From positions 41,355,201 through 41,419,200 of the forward strand of contig OZ034969.1 in assembly GCA_964030785.1 (NCBI GenBank): 64,000 nt of DNA, in the 5' to 3' direction. The DNA is from Siderastrea siderea. Its lineage: Eukaryota; Cnidaria; Anthozoa; Scleractinia; Rhizangiidae. Shown here in pieces: positions 59,366 to 64,000 of the stretch; position 1 is the first letter of the stretch, and the number at the start of each line of letters is the position of its first letter. Made by a program: the position numbers and the translations under genes. The notes under the pieces were generated by a model. The model worked only from the letters and a program-made list of their open reading frames with translations, did no database searches and was not told the origin of the DNA.

Positions 59366-59866
59366 ATGAATGACACTTATGCCCATTATCAAATAGGATT
59401 AATCGTTGTCCTTCATGCAAGGAGCAACTAGTTTATGTGGTGAATGAGTTCTGTCGTGAATGTCCAAAATGTGGTAGAGTGTTTGAATGTGATGATGATG
59501 AACAGTTCCAAGAAGAAAATCGGGGAAGAAGTTCCACTGCGCCTCCTACGACTAATGTTCATTTAAAAGAATGTTTTTCGGAAATGGAACATTGACAAAA
59601 TGTTTTCTTCCAGCGAGGTCGCTTTTCTGGGTAAGGTTATTGCTCAATTTCAGGAGATAACCGGCAAGTCAGTGAACTACCCCTGTTTTCTGCACAATTA
59701 TTTTGAAGTGGTACCTTCTGAATGCTGGCCCCACAAAAAAGAAATTATGGAATCTATTTCTCATCACCTTCCTAAAACCTTTGCAAGCAGGCGGCGCGCA
59801 AAACAGGAGTTTGAAAAGTGGTGGAGCACTACTTCAAGCCCAACCCCAACTTTTGTTTCAAATTAA
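59366..59866 (+). pseudogene. Zinc-ribbon protein, possibly VLTF3-like transcription factor
   Basis: From 59398 one frame reads CPSC, a 14-residue spacer, and CRECPKCGRVFEC: a zinc ribbon followed by an acidic stretch, ending at TGA 59593. A second frame (59600-59866) continues with a region containing KSVNYPCFLHNYFEVV and a basic C-terminal helix. Zinc ribbon plus a late YPxxLHxxF-type motif recalls poxvirus/NCLDV late transcription factor 3 (VLTF3)-like proteins, but this is a motif-level impression. The first ATG (59366) is out of phase with the ribbon, and the two parts are out of phase with each other. Either the gene is broken or two small genes abut. It is the only plus-strand gene in this half. 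Confidence 0.45.
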
Positions 59867-60655
59867 TTGTGTTCCTCGCAGCCGCATGACCCCACTGCCT
59901 TTGTTTCAACGGAACTGCGTCAAGAGCCTTCACCATTTTTTTGTCCGCTTTGTGTTTGCGATTTTTTTCATTTTCACCGTATTTTTTGTTTCGGTTCGAA
60001 CAAACACCATAGTCCACGTCATGTTGCATTGCGATTGCGTCTGTTGCCCCTGTTGGTGGTTGATATATTTCCCGAATCTGACCCGTTTCTGGATCGTAGT
60101 TCACCTGCTGTTCAAGGGGATTATATGGCCCGGTATAATTATGCCCCGGTAATGTCCAACCCCGTTTTGGTTTGGGAAGTTTTCCTATGGCTGAATGGAT
60201 GTCAAACCCAGCCCCATCTAAATCCAGTCTGTCCGTTTTGTGGCGTCTGTTTGGCCGAACTTTGGTTGAAATTTGATCGAGCATTTCACTGCCAACTTTT
60301 TGAAAAACTGGGCGGGCTTTGTCTAGCGTATAATTTATTGCTTTCTTTTGCAGATTGGGGTTTCGCAAAGCTTCACACGTATAATAACGTCCAGCCTCAA
60401 ACCCTTTTTTCGCAAGAAATGGGATCCCTTTTTCAATGGCTAGATCACCCACCGTCATGGCAATGTTGACAAGCACACTACCGCCCTCCGCGCGGGAGGG
60501 CTCACCTAGTTTCCTGGCATAAAACGTGTTTTTGTTATTCCGCAACTAGCGCATTTTACCTTTAAGAGTTTTCGATTGTTCTTTGTGATTACAACCTTTT
60601 CACTTCCTTTCACATTGGGGGTGTGCCGCCCTTCTTTCACAGAGTACACTTCCAT
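59829..60655 (-). pseudogene. DUF5679-like/phospholipase A2 capsid-associated protein, frameshifted
   Basis: The first frame (ATG 60655 to stop 60506, 49 codons) ends with KCASCGITKTRF, a CxxCG segment like the DUF5679 zinc-binding domain that heads PLA2 proteins of Polintons. A frame change around 60510-60545 leads into the long frame ending at 59829. That frame contains GHNYTGPYNPL (calcium-binding loop) and DAIAMQHDVDYG (His-Asp catalytic pair), the layout of the parvovirus VP1-type PLA2 domain, and a basic C-terminus. In viruses such domains help particles leave endosomes. The catalytic residues are present, but the gene is split. TATATACA precedes the ATG. Confidence 0.8.
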
Positions 60656-60666
60656 TGTATATATCT
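60656..60666 (-). promoter_or_regulatory. TATATACA motif before the DUF5679/PLA2 gene
   Basis: Minus-strand AGATATATACA directly precedes the ATG at 60655. It marks this small upstream frame as the real gene start. Confidence 0.5.
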
Positions 60667-61110
60667 TATGAAAAATAATTCTTTACGATGTGTTCGTTTT
60701 GAAGGACATCATCGGTGAACATTTTCAAAATATCGACGAAACTGGTGCCTTTGTTTTTTTCGTTTAAAAAGAGGAGGCAGTAATAACCACATCTCACACT
60801 TTGTTCCCATTGAATTTCGTTATCATTTCTGAAAAAATGTTTGATTCCGTGCATTGACATTTCTGTTTCCCATTCCAAAGGTGGCGGAAGCCCAAATGAA
60901 TCAAAATACTCGTACGTGCCATTTTTGGCATGCCAGCAACACACCCAATGAGTTCCCAAACTTCCAAAATCATCCAAGTTGATAATGCATGGGGAATGGA
61001 ACAGGGGTTTTGTTTCGTTTCTGCTAAAAATACCTTTGATGGGGATGCGCAAATAATCGCACCATTTTCTGAGGTCTATGTTCGATAGAGGTGAATCTTT
61101 AAACTTTATT
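60666..61110 (-). pseudogene. Adenain-type cysteine protease, N-terminus disrupted
   Basis: The open frame covers 60666 to about 61109. It contains LRKWCDYLRIPIKGIF, then His (GTHWVCCW), Asp (EYFDSFGLPPP), Gln and Cys (IQWEQSVRCGYYC). This is the His-Asp-Gln-Cys order of the adenovirus protease family used in Polintons to mature capsid proteins. There is no ATG in this frame. An A8 run at about 61110-61117 separates it from an upstream frame with an ATG-GAT-like start, so a one-base slip has probably broken the N-terminus. The catalytic domain is otherwise complete. It lies between the pX-like and PLA2 genes on the same strand. Confidence 0.88.
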
Positions 61111-61199
61111 TTTTTTCAAATAATCATCCAAGTTCCAAAGAAAGGTGGGGGTCGCATTTGCATTCCTCCTCCCTTTGGAGGTGGGGGTAGGGGTGATCG

Positions 61200-61799
61200 T
61201 CATGGTCGTGGGCGTGGTGGTTGAGTTTGCAGGCCTTTTCCGAGTATTTTTTTGACTAAACTGATAGCCAAAGGTACTCCGATAGACGCTAACATGCCAA
61301 GGAAGCCGCCGTACTGTGCGGCGCCTCCTAATGCAAAACCTTTTCCAACAAGATATTGTTCCGCCGCCTGTTTCAGAGTAGGAGTCATTTGCTGGACAAG
61401 TTTATAAGGCTCAATTTCCTTCGGCCCAAAACCCTTTCCGAATATCTTTTTCAGCACCTTTTCAGCGCCGAAACTCAAACCTGCACTTGCTAATGCCCCA
61501 AGGGCTGGCTTTATCAAAGGTCGTGCCAAACCTAGCACAGCAGAAAACAAGTTTCCACCACGCTGCGCAGTATTTTGAATCTGAGTCTGGCTTAATTTTA
61601 GCTCAACCCCTTTCCCTGCCGCTGCGGTTTTCTTCAGTCGCGAGATTTGAGTAGCAGTGAGAAGGAGTTTGTCGCCGCGCCCAATTTGGCCTGGTTTAAC
61701 TCTCAGAGTAACAGCTGTCTTCGAAACATAAGCTTTTTGAAGTTTCTTTTTCTGACCATCAGTCAGTGCGATTTTATATGGATGATAAGTTGTGCTCAT
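61200..61799 (-). CDS. pX-like hydrophobic/basic virion protein
   Basis: A 199-codon intact frame. The N-terminal ~90 residues are Lys/Gln/Thr-rich (KIALTDGQKKKLQKAY, LTATQISRLKKTA) and predicted to be largely helical and basic. The C-terminal half is Ala/Gly/Leu-rich with two hydrophobic segments (LARPLIKPALGALASAGLSF; GFLGMLASIGVPLAISLV), ending PPRPRP. This two-part layout is that of the adenovirus pX/pVI-like minor core proteins named in adintoviruses. Its place between protease and major capsid genes agrees. The exact role is inferred. A TATA-like motif precedes the start. Confidence 0.75.
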   Translation of the reverse strand: MSTTYHPYKIALTDGQKKKLQKAYVSKTAVTLRVKPGQIGRGDKLLLTATQISRLKKTAAAGKGVELKLSQTQIQNTAQRGGNLFSAVLGLARPLIKPALGALASAGLSFGAEKVLKKIFGKGFGPKEIEPYKLVQQMTPTLKQAAEQYLVGKGFALGGAAQYGGFLGMLASIGVPLAISLVKKILGKGLQTQPPRPRP

Positions 61800-61804
61800 C
61801 GTGC

Positions 61805-61820
61805 GTGTATATTATATTCA
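61805..61820 (-). promoter_or_regulatory. AATATACAC-type motif before the pX-like gene
   Basis: Minus-strand TGAATATAATATACAC lies 5 bases from the ATG at 61799. It shares AATATACAC with the motif before the small basic gene at 63521. Confidence 0.5.
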
Positions 61821-61835
61821 GAATTTTTTTATTTG

Positions 61836-63103
61836 TCTAGACGGCGACAAGCTCATTGCCAATTTGCTTCAGCACAAATTCTTCTTCATTAAAAACCACG
61901 GCGAAGATTGTGTAATCTTGAGCGTTAGCGGCTTCGTTCAGTCTGTAATGGAATTCGAGCTTTTTGGGGTCGCCTGTCACACTTTCTTTGGTATTTCGTA
62001 GCTAGATCAAAGTAGATAATTGGGTATAACTTCTGAAAGTTGGCGAGCTGCAGCTGAACGCCGGTGTTGTAGTCGTTCTTTCTGTGTCTGAAATTGATTA
62101 AGTCATTCAAAATTCTTATTTTAAAGTCATGGTCGTAATCAAGCTCAGGGTAAAAGCTTGTGCCGTACTGAAGGCGGCAAGTGGCTAATCTTGCCGAGTT
62201 ATCACCATCGATATCAAATGTGTCAAAGAGGTAAGGGTTTTGCGCGTAAGCATTTTGTTTCCGAGTTTGTTGAAGGAATACAAAGACATGCTTGGGGTTT
62301 TTTACCCCAAGTGTAATCAACCACGTACCATTCGCATCCCTTCGGGAGCTGCTCAGATGCAAAACTTCTTTCAAGTATTTCCATTGGATTGGCTGCAAGA
62401 AATTTTCATTGGCCAGAGTCTGCCCTTTACCAGTTAACTGTAATTGTGGGACCCACAACTCCAATTTACGGACAACAATCCTTCGAGGTGTTCCATCGTT
62501 TTGGAAAATCATTTCTCTGTCGTCTCTGCAGAACAATTTCAAACTCAAGTTGCATCGGTGGCAGCAGCCTGTCGGAAAGACCTTCGAAGAAGAGTATCGG
62601 TTCAAAGGGATAATAGTCTGAACTGTCTCGCCTTCATGTGACAGAAGTGCCCTTGCCCGCATTCCGACGTTCGTCGCATTGCCATCAGTAACTGTGGTGG
62701 CGTCAGAGTCAAGATACCAAAATTGGTTTTTAGCCACGCTCCGCGAAAAATCGTCCGAAAAGTCCAGCAGGTTTTTGATGAAAATAACCTTGTGGATATC
62801 GTTCGCCTCGTACAGAGTTTTTCCCGCTGATTTAAGGTTCAAACTTTTGATCAATGAGAAAGAACCGTTGATCGGAGCCGATTGGGTGTCAGCGCCAATG
62901 TTGGCTCCGTTTGCTACAGCTTCAAACTTAAAATCGACGCCGAAATAGGGGTTGTACCAGTCATAAAAATTGTTCCGGTCTCTTACGGTAAATTTGTGGC
63001 CCGACTTGTTTTGAGTTTGGTTATTCCCAGGGAAGGTGAGCGGGGTGTCCAAATTCACTTGGACGTATGTAGTCTTCTCGAGGTATGGTTGAGTTCTGAA
63101 CAT
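61836..63103 (-). pseudogene. Major capsid protein (double-jelly-roll type), frameshifted
   Basis: The frame starts at 63103 (MFRTQPYLEK) and runs about 373 codons in register with Polinton/adintovirus capsid proteins: an N-terminal strand region, a middle block with KNLLDFSDDF and NVGMRARALL, and a C-terminal block LNDLINFRHRKND and YPIIYFDLAT. Two lesions are visible. A short segment at about 62535-62600 is read in the wrong frame between two compensating indels. A further frame change near 61985 puts the last ~45 codons (stop near 61836) out of register, so the main frame ends early at 61925. The protein would form the hexameric capsomers. Total length about 420 aa. Decayed but recognisable end to end. 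Confidence 0.85.
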
Positions 63104-63114
63104 GTGAACAATCG

Positions 63115-63125
63115 TTTATATTAAG
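63115..63125 (-). promoter_or_regulatory. TATA-like motif before the capsid gene
   Basis: Minus-strand CTTAATATAAAC lies about 11 bases upstream of the ATG at 63103. Confidence 0.4.
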
Positions 63126-63245
63126 AGCAAAGATTTCTGCGATTAAATTTCGTTTGCCAAAATTCGATTTGATTTCACAAGGGCGCCATCTGATTATTTT
63201 GGCACTCGGTTTTGCAAAATGTTTGCAAGTTTCTTTCTTTGCATC

Positions 63246-63521
63246 CTACGACACCGGTTTTTGCTTTCGCTCTTGCAGTAGTTTTCGTATTTGTTTTGAA
63301 CCTTTTTCGACAGCAAGTTCACCAACTTTCTGCCCTGCTTTTTAAGCGATTGTTTTTGTGGCTTTTTCGGCGGCTGTCTTTGCCACGTTCTTTACAGTGC
63401 CTTTAAATGCTTTGCCGATGGCCATAAGGGTGTCACGGATCACACCCGACCCCTTGTGTTTATATCGATACCTTCCGGCGTTTTCGTCAAAAAATCTTGC
63501 CCACTCGCTCGGGTGATTCAT
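63246..63521 (-). pseudogene. Small Lys/Ala-rich basic protein with one in-frame stop
   Basis: Reading from ATG 63521 gives 91 codons plus a stop at 63246-63248, interrupted once by TAA at 63342-63344. The N-terminal part (NHPSEWARFFDENAGRYRY) is followed by a Lys/Ala/Thr-rich helical stretch, then, after the stop, GQKVGELAVEKGSKQIRK and a basic tail. Size, charge and position between capsid and penton-like genes suggest a DNA-condensing core or minor capsid protein, but no family is recognised. Because the frame continues sensibly after the stop, a recent nonsense mutation is likely. Confidence 0.6.
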
Positions 63522-63525
63522 GGGT

Positions 63526-63535
63526 GTATATTTAT
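63526..63535 (-). promoter_or_regulatory. AATATACAC motif before the small basic gene
   Basis: Minus-strand ATAAATATACACCC ends directly before the ATG at 63521. Confidence 0.5.
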
Positions 63536-63626
63536 GCCACCAAAATCCTTACTCTTTTTTAATCATTATGCCAACCGCAACGTCTATCCCGTTGAGATCC
63601 AGGAGATTGTTTCTTCCGTCTGTCAC

Positions 63627-64000
63627 TCAAATCCTTATTGCATTAATCTCGCTTTTATCCACAGGATGCCACTCAAGCCGATACGGCTCTTTTTGAAATG
63701 GATAGCCAACCTGAAGCCCTGTTGTTGAGAAACTGTATAACACATCGCTTGGAACATCGTTTGCTCGCCGTGTGATCAGATCGCAGTGCAGAAACACCCA
63801 ATCAACGCTTCTTGTGATATTCGGGACGATTGTTCCGACATAATTTTTTTCTCCTGTCAAGGTCTTTTTCTCATAACCAAGCAATTCAGCAAAAGCTCCT
63901 TGAGAAAGGTCAAGCTCATAATTTTCATGCATCAAAATGACAACCCGGAAAATTGTCATATCGAAATACAGAGTGAAAATGAAATCACTGTCTTTGTCTT
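63627..64000 (-). CDS. Penton-like minor capsid protein, C-terminal part (runs off window)
   Basis: The frame is open from the right edge of the window to the stop at 63627 (about 124 codons). The first Met inside (63959) is not the start because the frame continues upstream. Visible motifs are YELDLSQGAFAELLGY, GTIVPNITRSVDWVFLHCDL and a closing segment with YPFQKEPYRLEW ending in EINAIRI. These resemble the C-terminal domain of the Polinton/adintovirus minor capsid (penton) protein. The N-terminal part is outside the window. No lesion is seen in the visible portion. Confidence 0.75.
   Translation of the reverse strand, partial: DKDSDFIFTLYFDMTIFRVVILMHENYELDLSQGAFAELLGYEKKTLTGEKNYVGTIVPNITRSVDWVFLHCDLITRRANDVPSDVLYSFSTTGLQVGYPFQKEPYRLEWHPVDKSEINAIRI

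Larger units (their letters stand above)
54049..64000. mobile_element. Endogenous Polinton/adintovirus-like element (left part)
   Basis: Gene content and order match Polintons/adintoviruses: protein-primed PolB, retroviral-type integrase, PLA2-domain protein, adenain-like protease, pX-like protein, double-jelly-roll-type capsid protein, basic core-like protein and a penton-like protein. The left border is exact: the satellite consensus AAGTCCCTTGCTTTCG is broken after AAGTCCCT (54048), and the element begins AGTAGTAATATC, in agreement with the AG start usual for Polintons. The right terminus, target duplication partner and packaging ATPase are outside the window. Multiple genes are disrupted, so this is an ancient or decaying integrated copy. 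Confidence 0.93.

Noticed and set aside
61647..63406. Several plus-strand frames of 63-109 codons opposite the structural genes
   Set aside because: They are antisense shadows of the pX-like, capsid and basic genes, with no motifs of their own.

Overview
The window looks like nuclear DNA of an anthozoan cnidarian, most likely a stony coral. This is inferred from an intron-bearing animal-type metallocarboxypeptidase gene, CR1-type and L1/Tx1-type LINE relics, many fold-back and TIR elements, a Crypton recombinase relic, and an integrated Polinton/adintovirus-like element. It is AT-rich, repeat-dense and gene-poor. Only one host gene is well supported, plus one zinc-finger reading frame. No rRNA gene, intact tRNA gene or CRISPR array was seen.

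Bases 0.7-4.4 kb hold a decayed CR1-like LINE (ORF1 with an SGNH-esterase block, endonuclease, reverse transcriptase) broken by a 477-bp inverted-repeat insertion. Bases 4.4-35 kb are intergenic and packed with non-autonomous inverted-repeat elements, several with identifiable target-site duplications: 8733-8917, 10156-11467, 22748-24340, 26605-26914, 31165-31610, 31645-32080 and 34630-34819. Two larger elements (6046-8085 and 12000-13819) carry arrays of a short palindrome. A Crypton-type tyrosine recombinase relic with a deleted core lies at 33.67-34.42 kb. A near-perfect hammerhead ribozyme, of the type found in Penelope-like retroelements, lies on the minus strand at 35.37-35.44 kb. Bases 35.5-43.4 kb hold minisatellites, tRNA-derived SINE relics and otherwise featureless sequence.

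The host gene at 43483-45667 (+) encodes a secreted or GPI-anchored M14 carboxypeptidase of the N/E subfamily (CPM/CPN/CPD-like) in two coding exons, 479 aa. A minus-strand reading frame with a ZAD-like C2-C2 zinc finger lies at 47.36-47.79 kb and runs into a fold-back repeat.

From 48.2 to 54.05 kb there is a satellite-like array with a unit of about 1 kb, itself built from sub-repeats of about 245 bp. Two elements have inserted into it: a 5'-truncated L1/Tx1-type LINE (50547-52654, 13-bp target duplication) and, from base 54049 to the right edge, a Polinton/adintovirus-like element whose left terminus can be placed to the base.

The viral-like element has PolB on the plus strand and, convergent with it, integrase on the minus strand. 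Next come a plus-strand zinc-ribbon gene and a minus-strand morphogenesis block: DUF5679-like plus phospholipase A2, adenain-type protease, a pX-like hydrophobic core protein, the major capsid protein, a small basic protein, and a penton-like protein cut by the window edge. The packaging ATPase and the right terminus are not in the window. Integrase is intact, but PolB, the capsid gene, the PLA2 gene, the protease N-terminus and the small basic gene carry stops or frameshifts, so this is a decaying endogenous copy. Several of its genes have a TATACA-like motif just upstream of the start codon.
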